From Geobacteraceae bacterium (lineage in GTDB: Bacteria; Desulfobacterota; Desulfuromonadia; Geobacterales; Pseudopelobacteraceae), in assembly GCA_025355965.1 (NCBI GenBank), contig JANXYR010000029.1, positions 1 to 64,000 on the forward strand: DNA of 64,000 nt. Reading direction: 5' to 3'. Under the pieces are notes generated by a model. It saw nothing but the letters and a program-made list of their open reading frames with translations. It had not been told where the DNA came from and ran no database searches. Below are positions 8,000 through 16,167 of the stretch, piece after piece (the stretch's first letter is position 1; every line of letters begins with the position of its first letter). The position numbers and the translations under genes were made by a program.

Positions 8000-9076
8000 T
8001 TATTGCATCGGTGGCTCAACAAAATCACTGATTGCAGTTTTAAGTATATATTCACATTCTCTCAGTATCTTGACCGTTTCTGATAAATTAAGTATGCCAT
8101 TGCTGTCAGGCACCAAGTATTCCGTTTTCAATACAGCAACAGTCATATCTTTTCCACTACCGAAACGATCAGGCTTATTAATTTTAAGGTTTGGTTGATG
8201 CTCTTTCGCAGCTTTACAGATCCGATTATGCCATTCGTTACGTTCAGTTTTAGGTTTTCCTTCTTTAACCCCAATTTTGAAACAAAGTTGATTTTCTGCA
8301 AGTAGCAGATACGGAGTTACATTGCCTACTTTTTTGCCAGCCCACCAAAAACCCATAAAACCACCTGCCTGATTAGCCACATAGTTCCAGTTTCCTGTAT
8401 TCAGTTCTTTTTTCAGTTCAGAATAAAAACCCGACCATGCACGGTTATTTTTTTTTGCCCAGACATCAATTGGCTCATTTTTAAACTTGTTAACGGCAGA
8501 TTCCTTTTTTTCAAGATGAAACAAGAAATCATTAAAAATATCATTATCGACACCAGATGTTTTACCTTTTCGAAGGAGGCATAAGAAATCATTTCGCAAA
8601 AACTCAAAGAAACCACATTCCTTAATAGCAGAATACGAACTCTGATCACCTGTTTTCAGGTATATTGGAATAATATTTTTTTCCGGAATTTTGAATTTAT
8701 CCTTAACAATTTTATAGTATCGGTTCAATTGATCTGAGTGATGTTTTGTGTCGGTCTTGTCCTCTATGATAATTGCATGAATGTCCCCAGTAGATTCTTT
8801 AAGCATAACGAGTACATCAATGCTGTCTACTTGCTTCTTTACCTCAATTGAGTCAAATTTTTCCGGCTTAATCTTTCCTGCTTTAATAAATAACGCATCT
8901 ATAAATTTAGTCCCACACTCGTTAAGTCTAGGTTCGATATTTGCAAATTCGGGTGCAGCCCATTGTAATAGCCAGCAAATAAAAGCATCCTGTGACAGTT
9001 CACTTGTAGCATAATTGAAAATGTTGGGGACACGTGCCGAGACACATACACTTAGTGTTTTTAATTTTTCTGTCAT
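8000..9076 (-). CDS. PD-(D/E)XK nuclease superfamily protein
   Basis: A 358-residue protein starting at the ATG at 9076, which has an AGGAGG site; an upstream in-frame start at 9103 adds nine residues but lacks one. The N-terminal half carries SIDVLVMLKESTGDIHAIII followed by EDK-T and HSDQLNRYY. This fits the PD-(D/E)XK active site (D in SIDVLV, E-x-K in IEDKT, then a Q-x3-Y helix), as in restriction-like nucleases with N-terminal nuclease domains. The C-terminal half is unrecognised. Base composition is clearly more AT-rich than the neighbours, with many AAA/ATT codons, indicating recent transfer. Probably a DNA nuclease; target unknown. Confidence 0.7.
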   Translation of the reverse strand: MTEKLKTLSVCVSARVPNIFNYATSELSQDAFICWLLQWAAPEFANIEPRLNECGTKFIDALFIKAGKIKPEKFDSIEVKKQVDSIDVLVMLKESTGDIHAIIIEDKTDTKHHSDQLNRYYKIVKDKFKIPEKNIIPIYLKTGDQSSYSAIKECGFFEFLRNDFLCLLRKGKTSGVDNDIFNDFLFHLEKKESAVNKFKNEPIDVWAKKNNRAWSGFYSELKKELNTGNWNYVANQAGGFMGFWWAGKKVGNVTPYLLLAENQLCFKIGVKEGKPKTERNEWHNRICKAAKEHQPNLKINKPDRFGSGKDMTVAVLKTEYLVPDSNGILNLSETVKILRECEYILKTAISDFVEPPMQ

Positions 9077-9168
9077 AACACCTCCTGAAAAATATACTGG
9101 CAAGGCCAGTATTTTTAAGATTTTATCAACCTAACACGGAAACCCAATTCTACCTAAAAAATCCGTCC

Positions 9169-11409
9169 TTATTTCCCACCAAACAAAAGTGGCGTCGTAT
9201 GTATCTGCCGATATCGCCCAATAACCTCATAAATATCAGCAAGGCAAGGCTTACCTGTAACATTCCCTTTAATAGTCGCCTGTATCGCGGCCTGCCGTGA
9301 AAATACGTCAATCTGGGTAATGTGCATCGGATAGCTTTCCACCAGTTTAACCAACTCATCGTCGTCAACCGTTCCTTTGCCTAACACCTCTTCCCACTGC
9401 CGAATCTGCCGTTCTTCCGGCGGATATTCCAAATCAATGTGCAGATTGAATTCCTGCGGAACCTGGCTTCGCTTAACATCCTTTGTAACCATGCAGAATA
9501 AACCGTTATGTCTGCGCAATCTGGCAACAATGTCCCGCATGAGTAAATCCAGTGAGGCATCTTTTTTGTCGCCAATTTTTTGCTGCATGTAGCCATCGTG
9601 ATCAATAAAGAGAGTCAACGAAGCATCGCAGGCGGTTGGAGAAAAGGCATAATCTATCGGCAAAATCTTCCGCTGAGTAACGGGGTCAATAATCCTGTCA
9701 CTGTCCATCAGAGAGATAACCCGCCGGTAATCAAACGAGCGAACTTTAAGGCCGGACATGTTGGCAAATCCCTCCACGGCTTGTACACCAGCGGCGATAT
9801 CCGAAGAGCTGATCAGAAGCGAAAGCCCCAATTGTCGTGAGTTGAGAGACTTCCAAATGTCTGCAAGATTTTTCAGTTCTGTCCGCTGTCGTGAACGGAG
9901 CGGCAATGCCTCTATGGTCATCGTTGGAGAATACATCTGACAAAGTCCGCTTTCATCAGCAAGGGTTGCAGCCTGTTTCTCGGCGGCGCTGTGCAGCAGG
10001 GCAGCGGTTAACAACGGTTTGTCATCATCACCGCGAATTGCCGAGGTGATCGCCAGAAAGATGCTGTTGCGGATCAAACCACCGGTAAACTGGTAACGAC
10101 CGGCCAGTTCTGCAAGATCAACATCAGTGGCAAACCGGACTGATCCGGGCATGAGTGCCTGCCACATTTGCAACCGCAAGGCGGCATCCGGCAAGCTGAA
10201 ATGCACTTTCATTGCCAGCCGCCGTTCCATGGCCGGGTCCAGCTCCACCGGTCGGTTGGTTGCCAGGATAGTGATACAGCGGGATTTTTCCATTTCCAAT
10301 AGCAGGGAACGGCTCAAGCTGGTATTGCTGGCACCGCTGAAAAGGTCGTCACATTCATCCAGAAATACGATAGCCCCCAGGAGTGCCGCTTCACGAAATA
10401 GAAAGCTGAGTATATCCTCGTCGCTCATCTTTATTTCCTTGATATCGTCAAGGTTAAGTGAAAGAAGCGGACAGTCACATTGGTTTGCCAGACCCTTTGC
10501 CAGCATGGTTTTGCCGGTCCCGGATGGACCGTGAAAGAGTAACGCCAGACCGGTTCCATAGCCAAAGAAGGTGTCAAGCTCTTCCAGAGTGCCATTCTGC
10601 CGTCCTGCCAGATAGCGTTCCACGCTGCTTGTCACATCGCGTTTCAGTTTATCCGGCAACACTATCTGCTCAAGTTTTACGTTGCTGTGTTCCTGGCGGA
10701 TAAAGCTGAAAGCTACATGGTAGTGGTTGTTATCTCCCAGGAGAAAGCAGACGTTACTTTCGTGCAGATAGATCGAAAGCCCCAGAATATTGGTGGTGCT
10801 GTCAACGGCTCCTGCCAGCACTACCCGTTTTTTTAACAGGGTTGCGTTGACGCTGAAATATCGCCTGTTAGCAAGTTGACTGCGCAGGTCAGGAGAGGTG
10901 AGAGCCAGCAGACCACCAATCTCCATGCCGTTGTAACTATAGCGTTCCAGGCCACTTTCCTTGTACATCGCTATAAAATCGGGGGCGGCGTATTGCATCA
11001 GCAGCAACATAACCACGTTTCGTTCGAAGGTATCGAGCTGCCATGTCTGGCAGAACTCAATAAATCTGAGAGATACACTCAGCTGTAGTGACACCTCCTC
11101 CCGTCGGCGATTACTGGTCGCTGTTTGCGACAACAGCTGTTCAGCCTGTTTCAGGTCAACTCCAATGATGAAGGCTGACAAAGGATGACTACTGGCCTCT
11201 AATGTGTCTTCATCACTTTGTTTGTTAGCACCACGTCGCAGGAATGCTACCGCCAACATCCATTTTGATTCCAACTCCAAGGCCATCAGGTGATCAAGGT
11301 TATCGGTGAATGGGGATAAACAGCTGTAATGTTGCTGTTCCGTTCGTACAGGCTGAAAAGCAATGACTTGAGCTGTTTGATCTGTAGTGTATGTATTTGT
11401 TTGCATCAT
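9169..11409 (-). CDS. AAA+ ATPase, classic clade, with long N-domain
   Basis: A 746-residue ATPase. Residues 1 to about 280 are a non-catalytic region whose LDTFERNVVMLLLMQYAAPDF part resembles N-domains of some Ycf46/SpoVK-like AAA proteins. The AAA+ core follows: Walker A GPSGTGKT near residue 292, Walker B IVFLDECDD near 345, and a second region of homology ATNRPVELDPAMERRLAMK with arginine fingers near 375. Residues about 500-746 look like a degenerate second AAA module without a Walker A. It sits 24 nt after a ClpP-like gene and could be its unfoldase, although it is not a Clp/Hsp100 protein and no IGF-type ClpP-docking loop was found. AAAGGAAG precedes the start. Confidence 0.8.
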   Translation of the reverse strand: MMQTNTYTTDQTAQVIAFQPVRTEQQHYSCLSPFTDNLDHLMALELESKWMLAVAFLRRGANKQSDEDTLEASSHPLSAFIIGVDLKQAEQLLSQTATSNRRREEVSLQLSVSLRFIEFCQTWQLDTFERNVVMLLLMQYAAPDFIAMYKESGLERYSYNGMEIGGLLALTSPDLRSQLANRRYFSVNATLLKKRVVLAGAVDSTTNILGLSIYLHESNVCFLLGDNNHYHVAFSFIRQEHSNVKLEQIVLPDKLKRDVTSSVERYLAGRQNGTLEELDTFFGYGTGLALLFHGPSGTGKTMLAKGLANQCDCPLLSLNLDDIKEIKMSDEDILSFLFREAALLGAIVFLDECDDLFSGASNTSLSRSLLLEMEKSRCITILATNRPVELDPAMERRLAMKVHFSLPDAALRLQMWQALMPGSVRFATDVDLAELAGRYQFTGGLIRNSIFLAITSAIRGDDDKPLLTAALLHSAAEKQAATLADESGLCQMYSPTMTIEALPLRSRQRTELKNLADIWKSLNSRQLGLSLLISSSDIAAGVQAVEGFANMSGLKVRSFDYRRVISLMDSDRIIDPVTQRKILPIDYAFSPTACDASLTLFIDHDGYMQQKIGDKKDASLDLLMRDIVARLRRHNGLFCMVTKDVKRSQVPQEFNLHIDLEYPPEERQIRQWEEVLGKGTVDDDELVKLVESYPMHITQIDVFSRQAAIQATIKGNVTGKPCLADIYEVIGRYRQIHTTPLLFGGK

Positions 11410-11433
11410 GGCCGCTTCCTTTCAAATATCAGT

Positions 11434-12003
11434 TCAGCGTTTCCGCAGCGGTTCAATCACATCTGCCAGGCCGTATTGAATGGCCTCATCCGAGGAAAGC
11501 CACGTATCCACGTCACGCAAGAGGTACTGCTCCAATTCGTCCTTTTCCTTGATGTTGGAGTAGGCCAGATAGTGTTGCAGGATGCGTTCGTGCTCCAGAT
11601 CCTCCTCCTTGCGGCCGGCAATGAGTTGACTATGGTTTCCGACACTGAGGGAAGAAAAACGATGCGAAAGAATCGATGTGCGGGGGGTGATGACCCGATG
11701 ACCGTTCTCGCCGGTCATAAAGACCAATAATCCCATGGAGGCAATCATTCCGATTCCGGTTGTATAGATCGGGATGCGTGACCATTCCATGATGTCGATT
11801 ATGGAGAAACCTGCTGAACAGGAACCGCCGGGAGAGTTGATAATCATCTGGATCTGGCTGACTTCGGCTTTTATATTGTAGCCAATGATTTCCTTGCAGA
11901 CGGTTTCCGCCCGGCCAGCATCAATTGCACCGGAAATGTAGATGATGCCGTAATCGTCGAGGCTGTTGTTTTTCTTTTCCTGGTTAATGTCTTTTTCTGC
12001 CAT
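11434..12003 (-). CDS. ClpP-like serine peptidase
   Basis: A 189-residue ClpP/crotonase-fold peptidase. The ATG at 12003 has an AAAGGAG site; an in-frame start at 12054 has none. The triad is intact: S89 in GMIASMGLLVF, H114 in ILSHRFSSL and D166 in DTWLSSDEAIQYGL; the oxyanion strand INSPGGS is at 56-61. It is shorter and more divergent than housekeeping ClpP, so it is likely a paralogue. It is the middle gene between a DnaA-like ATPase (57 nt upstream) and a large AAA+ ATPase (24 nt downstream), suggesting an ATP-dependent protease or a self-assembled peptidase gated by one of these. Confidence 0.85.
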   Translation of the reverse strand: MAEKDINQEKKNNSLDDYGIIYISGAIDAGRAETVCKEIIGYNIKAEVSQIQMIINSPGGSCSAGFSIIDIMEWSRIPIYTTGIGMIASMGLLVFMTGENGHRVITPRTSILSHRFSSLSVGNHSQLIAGRKEEDLEHERILQHYLAYSNIKEKDELEQYLLRDVDTWLSSDEAIQYGLADVIEPLRKR

Positions 12004-12060
12004 GGTGTTTTCTCCTTTGTTAGTGTTACGTGTAGGCAATCTGCCATCAGTCATATTTTC

Positions 12061-12819
12061 TTATGAAAGCGGGTATGAGCTGCACTTTCGGATCATTTCT
12101 TCAATGGGAACGGTCGCACATTCAAGTTTTCGATACGCCTGAATCCAGACCAGAATTCCTTCCAACAACCGGAAGCTGAAAACACCAGCATCGGCAATGA
12201 TTTCAAGCTCTTCATCGGCAAGTTGTATTTGATGTTTTTCCGCAATAAACCGAATGGATTTTTTTCTGTCGTTTACATCGGAAAGCGTATTTTCATCGAT
12301 TGTGACGATCTGGCCACTTTCCAGCCATTCCTTTAGCCTTGGATTAAGGTTTTCAGCCTTTGACGGGGGAGTGTACAAAGTGAAAACGCACCTTATTGAC
12401 CGGGCTGTAAATGTGTCTATCAGTCGGAGTAGTTCCTGTTCTACGGGACTTTTTCCAGCTATAAAATCGAGTGTGTCGAAGAGGAAATAATCACTTGAGC
12501 ATAAATATTTTCTGTACTCATCCAGTAGACCTTTTTGACAAGATTGCTTCAGGTTGTAAGAAAAACGCTCGCCATCTGTAATCACGTATTTTGCGTTTGG
12601 CTGCATCTTTACTACCAGGTTTGCAATTGCGCAGAGCAGGTGCGTCTTTCCCATGCCAAGCGGGGATACTATTACAAGGGGACAAAGGTCGTCGGTGTCG
12701 TTTCCTTCAGCCAGTAAACGAGCAGCCTGTAAAGGGGCGCTGTTGCCTTTGAGTCCCAGGAAGTTATCAAAGGTGAATCTGCTGATAACATTCTTGCCCC
12801 ATGTCGAGATATGTTCCAT
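12061..12819 (-). CDS. DnaA-type AAA+ ATPase without DNA-binding domain
   Basis: A 252-residue protein matching DnaA domain III only. It opens with SRFTFDNFLGLKGN (like YTFDNFVVGKSN of DnaA), then Walker A SPLGMGKTH at 52-60, a Walker B region YFLFDTLDFIAGK with D115 and Thr where DnaA has its second Asp, an arginine-containing box (PRLKEWLESG) and a sensor 2 motif SFRLLEGIL with R217. Domains I and II are absent and there is no domain IV helix-turn-helix, so it cannot bind DnaA boxes in the usual way. It resembles Hda in layout. It might titrate or inactivate DnaA. GGAGGGAAG precedes the ATG, and a putative operator lies about 45 nt upstream. Confidence 0.85.
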   Translation of the reverse strand: MEHISTWGKNVISRFTFDNFLGLKGNSAPLQAARLLAEGNDTDDLCPLVIVSPLGMGKTHLLCAIANLVVKMQPNAKYVITDGERFSYNLKQSCQKGLLDEYRKYLCSSDYFLFDTLDFIAGKSPVEQELLRLIDTFTARSIRCVFTLYTPPSKAENLNPRLKEWLESGQIVTIDENTLSDVNDRKKSIRFIAEKHQIQLADEELEIIADAGVFSFRLLEGILVWIQAYRKLECATVPIEEMIRKCSSYPLS

Positions 12820-12862
12820 ATACTTCCCTCCGCGTTTTGTTGATGATAGTATTGCGACTGCT

Positions 12863-12880
12863 GAGTGTCATTTATGGTCA
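12863..12880. promoter_or_regulatory. Putative operator, copy 3 (divergent WYL / DnaA-like)
   Basis: GAGTGTCATTTATGGTCA matches the other two copies (GAGTGTCATTATTGGTCA) at 16 of 18 positions, with the same GTCA half-sites 10 nt apart. It lies in the 101-bp gap between the DnaA-like gene (minus) and the WYL regulator (plus), 43 nt and 40 nt from their start codons. This is the position expected for an autoregulating repressor or activator. Confidence 0.6.
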
Positions 12881-12920
12881 CAAACTCAGAAATATTTCGT
12901 AGATAAAAATGGAGTTTTTC

Positions 12921-13925
12921 ATGCGCGGACAAAGAGTAATGAAATTCATACGGGGCATCATGCTGCTGGCTCAACCTTGCGGTACAACGGTAGATGAGTT
13001 GGGGAGAAAGCTGGAAATACAGAAGCGCCAGGTGTATCGCTTGCTGGAATCTGTTCAAGATGATTGGGGATTTGTGCTGGATGAGGAGAAGTTAGAAGGG
13101 GGCGGCAAGCGGTTTTCTTTGGCAGTTGGACAGCATAAGCGGCTTTCTGAAATAAAGGTGCCGGAATTGAATTTAACTATTGATGAGGTTGTGGCACTTC
13201 ATTTTCTGAAAGGTCATTCAAAGCTGTTCAAGGGTACAGAGGTTGGTGATGGAATTGAAAGGGCCTTTGCCAAACTGGAGACCTTTGTTCCCGATGGTCT
13301 GGGGGAAAAAATTGAGCGGGTGCGCAGCCTGTTTGTGCCGTCAGTACGTTTTGCCAAGGACTATACTGGCAAAGAGGCGTTAATTGAATCCTTGTCCGAG
13401 GCAATCTTGGGACAGCACACCTGTGTTGTCGAGTACCACTCATTTGCAGACGACAAAACCAAGAAGTACCAGATCGATCCGCTCCGTTTTTTCGAGCGAG
13501 ACGGCGGGCTTTATCTCTTCGTCAGAGCAACACGCTACGGAGATATCCGGGTGCTGGCGGTTGAACGTATTGTTCAGATTGAAGCAACTGATGCTACCTT
13601 CGTTTATCCTGCTGACTTTGATCCGGAGGCGCTGCTGGATCGGTCCTTTGGTATGTTCTACGATGACCCGATTGAAGTAAAGATATGGTTCTCCGCCAGT
13701 CAGGCCCGTTACATAGAGGAGCGGCAATGGGCACAGGAGCAGAAAATCACCACGCATAAGGATGGTTCAATTGAGCTCCGGATGAAAACATCCGGCTGGT
13801 ACGATGTGAAAAAGTGGGTGCTGTCATTTGGTGCAGAAGCCCATGTATTGGAACCGGAACCCCTTAGAAACAAGATGAGATATGAGGTTGAGAAGATGTT
13901 GAAAGGCTATGGTGAAGCAGTGTAA
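12921..13925 (+). CDS. HTH-WYL domain transcriptional regulator
   Basis: A 334-residue YafY/PafBC-like regulator. The ATG at 12921 has a GGAG site 6 nt before it; an upstream ATG at 12909 lacks one. Residues 1-60 form a winged helix (TTVDELGRKLEIQKRQVYRLLESV), residues about 135-215 a WYL domain (VVEYHSFADDKTKKYQIDPLRFFERDGGLYLFVRA), and the last 90 a WCX-type C-terminal domain. Such proteins sense ligands such as nucleic acids and control DNA-damage or phage-defence genes (for example BrxR, CapW). It is divergent from the DnaA-like/ClpP-like/AAA+ operon. A shared sequence in the intergenic region recurs before two other genes, which makes this the likely regulator of the island. Confidence 0.9.
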   Translation: MRGQRVMKFIRGIMLLAQPCGTTVDELGRKLEIQKRQVYRLLESVQDDWGFVLDEEKLEGGGKRFSLAVGQHKRLSEIKVPELNLTIDEVVALHFLKGHSKLFKGTEVGDGIERAFAKLETFVPDGLGEKIERVRSLFVPSVRFAKDYTGKEALIESLSEAILGQHTCVVEYHSFADDKTKKYQIDPLRFFERDGGLYLFVRATRYGDIRVLAVERIVQIEATDATFVYPADFDPEALLDRSFGMFYDDPIEVKIWFSASQARYIEERQWAQEQKITTHKDGSIELRMKTSGWYDVKKWVLSFGAEAHVLEPEPLRNKMRYEVEKMLKGYGEAV

Positions 13926-14056
13926 TCTCATCCACTTATTTACTGCATTGCGGGTCAAAATAATTAGTGCATGACGGGTGACACTTCTGTACCATACATG
14001 AACGTTACGGTGTCATGTGAGGTGATGTCTAATTAGATCGATAATGGAGAACACAC

Positions 14057-15115
14057 TTGGAAAAGCCGCATCTTAATCCCACATACAACCAGTTTGCGAG
14101 TGACAACTATGCCGGGATCTGTCCTGAGGCCATGAAGGCAATGCAGGAGGCCAATGGAGGGTTTGCATCTTCTTATGGCGATGACCTTTGGACTGAGAGA
14201 GCCTGTCAACACCTCCGTCAGGTTTTTGAGACTGAGTGTCAGGTGTTCTTCGTGTTTAACGGAACTGCGGCCAATTCACTGGCGTTGGCGTCTCTGTGCC
14301 GTTCGTACCACAGCGTCATCTGCCATGAACTGGCCCATGTTGAGACTGACGAGTGCGGTGCGCCGGAGTTCTTCTCAAACGGCACCAAACTGCTGCATGT
14401 GAACGGCCCCGATGGTAAGTTCGATCTGGCAGAGGTCGAGCGGGCTATCACCCGTCGTAGTGATATTCATTATCCTCGCCCAAAGGTCTTGAGCCTGACC
14501 CAGGCAACTGAAGTCGGTACGGTGTATACGCCTGATGAAATAAAGGCTGCCAGCCTGTTGGCCAAGCGTCATGGCATGCGGGTACATATGGACGGAGCGC
14601 GTTTCGCCAATGCAGTAGTTTCACTGGATGTTACTCCGGCGGAGATAACCTGGCGCGCAGGGGTTGATGTCCTCTGTCTGGGCGGTGCTAAAAATGGCAT
14701 GGCGGTTGGAGAGGCGGTTGTTTTTTTTGACCGTGAGCTGGCTCATGAATTTGACTATCGCTGCAAGCAGGCCGGGCAGCTGGCGTCCAAGATGCGCTTT
14801 ATTTCGGCTCCGTGGATTGGTATGCTTGAAGGTGGTGCCTGGCTCAAAAACGCTCGTCACGCCAATGATTGTGCAGCGTTGCTGGAAAAACATCTGGCCG
14901 CTATTGACGGTGTCCGCATCATGTATCCGCGGCAGGCAAACTCGGTGTTTGTCGAGATGCCGGAAACAATTACTGCGGCTCTCAGATCAGCCGGTTGGCA
15001 CTTTTATTCATTTATAGGGTCAGGAGGCGCACGCTTTATGTGCTCGTGGCAAACTACTGAAGGTGATGTACTCCAGTTGGCTGAAGCGGTGCGATCTGCC
15101 GCCGCAGTCAAATAA
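14057..15115 (+). CDS. ltaE: Low-specificity L-threonine aldolase
   Basis: A 352-residue PLP enzyme of fold type I that cleaves L-threonine or allo-threonine to glycine and acetaldehyde. Visible are the beta-eliminating lyase/threonine aldolase N-terminus (FASDNYAGICPEAM), the histidine-rich cofactor region ICHELAHVETDECGAPEF, the PLP-contacting MDGARFANA, and the Schiff-base lysine in CLGGAKNGMAVGEAVVFF. The start is a TTG at 14057 with GGAGA 7 nt before it. It is followed by a 52-residue ORF and a terminator. The 130-bp leader contains GTGACAC and GGTGTCA words loosely like the island operator, but the spacing differs. Confidence 0.92.
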   Translation: MEKPHLNPTYNQFASDNYAGICPEAMKAMQEANGGFASSYGDDLWTERACQHLRQVFETECQVFFVFNGTAANSLALASLCRSYHSVICHELAHVETDECGAPEFFSNGTKLLHVNGPDGKFDLAEVERAITRRSDIHYPRPKVLSLTQATEVGTVYTPDEIKAASLLAKRHGMRVHMDGARFANAVVSLDVTPAEITWRAGVDVLCLGGAKNGMAVGEAVVFFDRELAHEFDYRCKQAGQLASKMRFISAPWIGMLEGGAWLKNARHANDCAALLEKHLAAIDGVRIMYPRQANSVFVEMPETITAALRSAGWHFYSFIGSGGARFMCSWQTTEGDVLQLAEAVRSAAAVK

Positions 15116-15137
15116 CTGGAATATTGGGAGTTCCGGC

Positions 15138-15296
15138 ATGATCAAAACAGCAACATTCGAGGCTTTATTGGGTGATGCGATTTCTGATGGTCAGGGTGGT
15201 TTTAATTTCACCTTGGAAGGGAAGAGTTACCATCTTCTGGATAAGGATGAAGTGCGGAAAATTGCGGAAGCACATGGTTATATAATTATTTACTGA
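15138..15296 (+). CDS. Small hypothetical protein
   Basis: A 52-residue ORF starting at the ATG at 15138, with GGGAG 7 nt upstream. The sequence (MIKTATFEALLGDAISDGQG onward) has an alpha-beta pattern and ends HGYIIIY. It begins 22 nt after the threonine aldolase stop and precedes a hairpin terminator, so it is probably cotranscribed with that gene. No family is recognised. The good ribosome site and position are the main support. Confidence 0.5.
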   Translation: MIKTATFEALLGDAISDGQGGFNFTLEGKSYHLLDKDEVRKIAEAHGYIIIY

Positions 15297-15314
15297 TTGA
15301 TCTGCCGTTTGGAG

Positions 15315-15350
15315 AAGGCTCGTTTCCAGTTTTTGGGGTGGGCCTTTTTC
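15315..15350 (+). terminator. Probable intrinsic terminator
   Basis: AAGGCTC pairs with GGGCCTT (one G-U) across a 19-nt loop and is followed by TTTTTC. It lies after the small ORF ending at 15296. The rest of the 286-bp gap up to 15582 is AT-rich and should hold the hdr operon promoter, but no clear promoter boxes were found. Confidence 0.5.
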
Positions 15351-15582
15351 TGTCAATATAAATAGGTATAGAGCCAGATCTTTGTTGCCACGGTTTATTG
15401 GAATGACAATTTTTGATTTTTCCTAAAAAAATTAGTGTATAAATATAGGCTTGCATTTTGTGCATCAATTGTGTAGAGAATCATTGTTAAACGCTGTATC
15501 AGAGGATTAATGGTTTTTGAGCTAATGCCGACATTGATTTGGCTCTCTATTTTAATTTTATTTTAACTAAACGGATGTCCGC

Positions 15583-16167
15583 ATGAAAAAGAAAAAAATG
15601 GTCATCTCGCAGGAAACGATGGATGTTGATTTTGTCCGTAAGGTGGAGGCGCTTGCCGATACATCCGTACGACGTTGTTTTCAGTGTGGTAAATGCTCTG
15701 CCGGTTGTCCGATGGCGACATTTATGGAGCATCCGCCAAATCGTGTAGTGCGACTCCTGCAGTTGGGGCAGTGGCGCAGAGTTCTCGAAGGGCGTTCGAT
15801 CTGGTATTGTGCTTCATGTGAAACCTGTTCTACCCGCTGCCCCAATAAGGTTCAGCTGGCCTCAATAATGGATGCCCTGCGCAAGCTCTCCTGGGATGCT
15901 GAAGGTCCCTCCAAGGAAAGTTACGTCCAGTTGGCCAACAAGCTTTTTCTGCAGAACATCCGCACCTATGGTCGCCAGTACGAGATGCGTCTGGCAGCTG
16001 TTTTTAATGTCAAATCCGGACAGTTCCTCAAAGATCTGATGCTTGGCCCCAAGCTGCTTGCCAAGGGTAAGCTAAAGATGTTCCATAGCAAGAACAAGAA
16101 TTTATCAGAAATAGAAAAGATATTTACCCGCATTGAAGAGATGCGGAAAAAAGGCGAAGCGCTGTAA
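15583..16167 (+). CDS. hdrC: Heterodisulfide reductase subunit C-like protein
   Basis: A 194-residue iron-sulfur protein carrying electrons between HdrA and HdrB in a soluble flavin-based bifurcating complex. Two [4Fe-4S] motifs are visible: CFQCGKCSAGCP near residues 32-43 and CASCETCSTRCP near 76-87. The C-terminal 80 residues are helical and basic. It is the first gene of a seven-enzyme operon and overlaps hdrB by one base (TAATG). The short distances suggest equal expression of the HdrC, HdrB and HdrA homologues. In bacteria without methanogenesis the disulfide substrate is not coenzyme M-S-S-CoB and remains unknown. Confidence 0.93.
   Translation: MKKKKMVISQETMDVDFVRKVEALADTSVRRCFQCGKCSAGCPMATFMEHPPNRVVRLLQLGQWRRVLEGRSIWYCASCETCSTRCPNKVQLASIMDALRKLSWDAEGPSKESYVQLANKLFLQNIRTYGRQYEMRLAAVFNVKSGQFLKDLMLGPKLLAKGKLKMFHSKNKNLSEIEKIFTRIEEMRKKGEAL

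Noticed and set aside
13945-14040. GTGACAC and GGTGTCA words upstream of the threonine aldolase as a fourth island operator.
   Set aside because: The half-sites have different spacing (7 nt rather than 10) and the rest of the motif does not match, so it was not counted.
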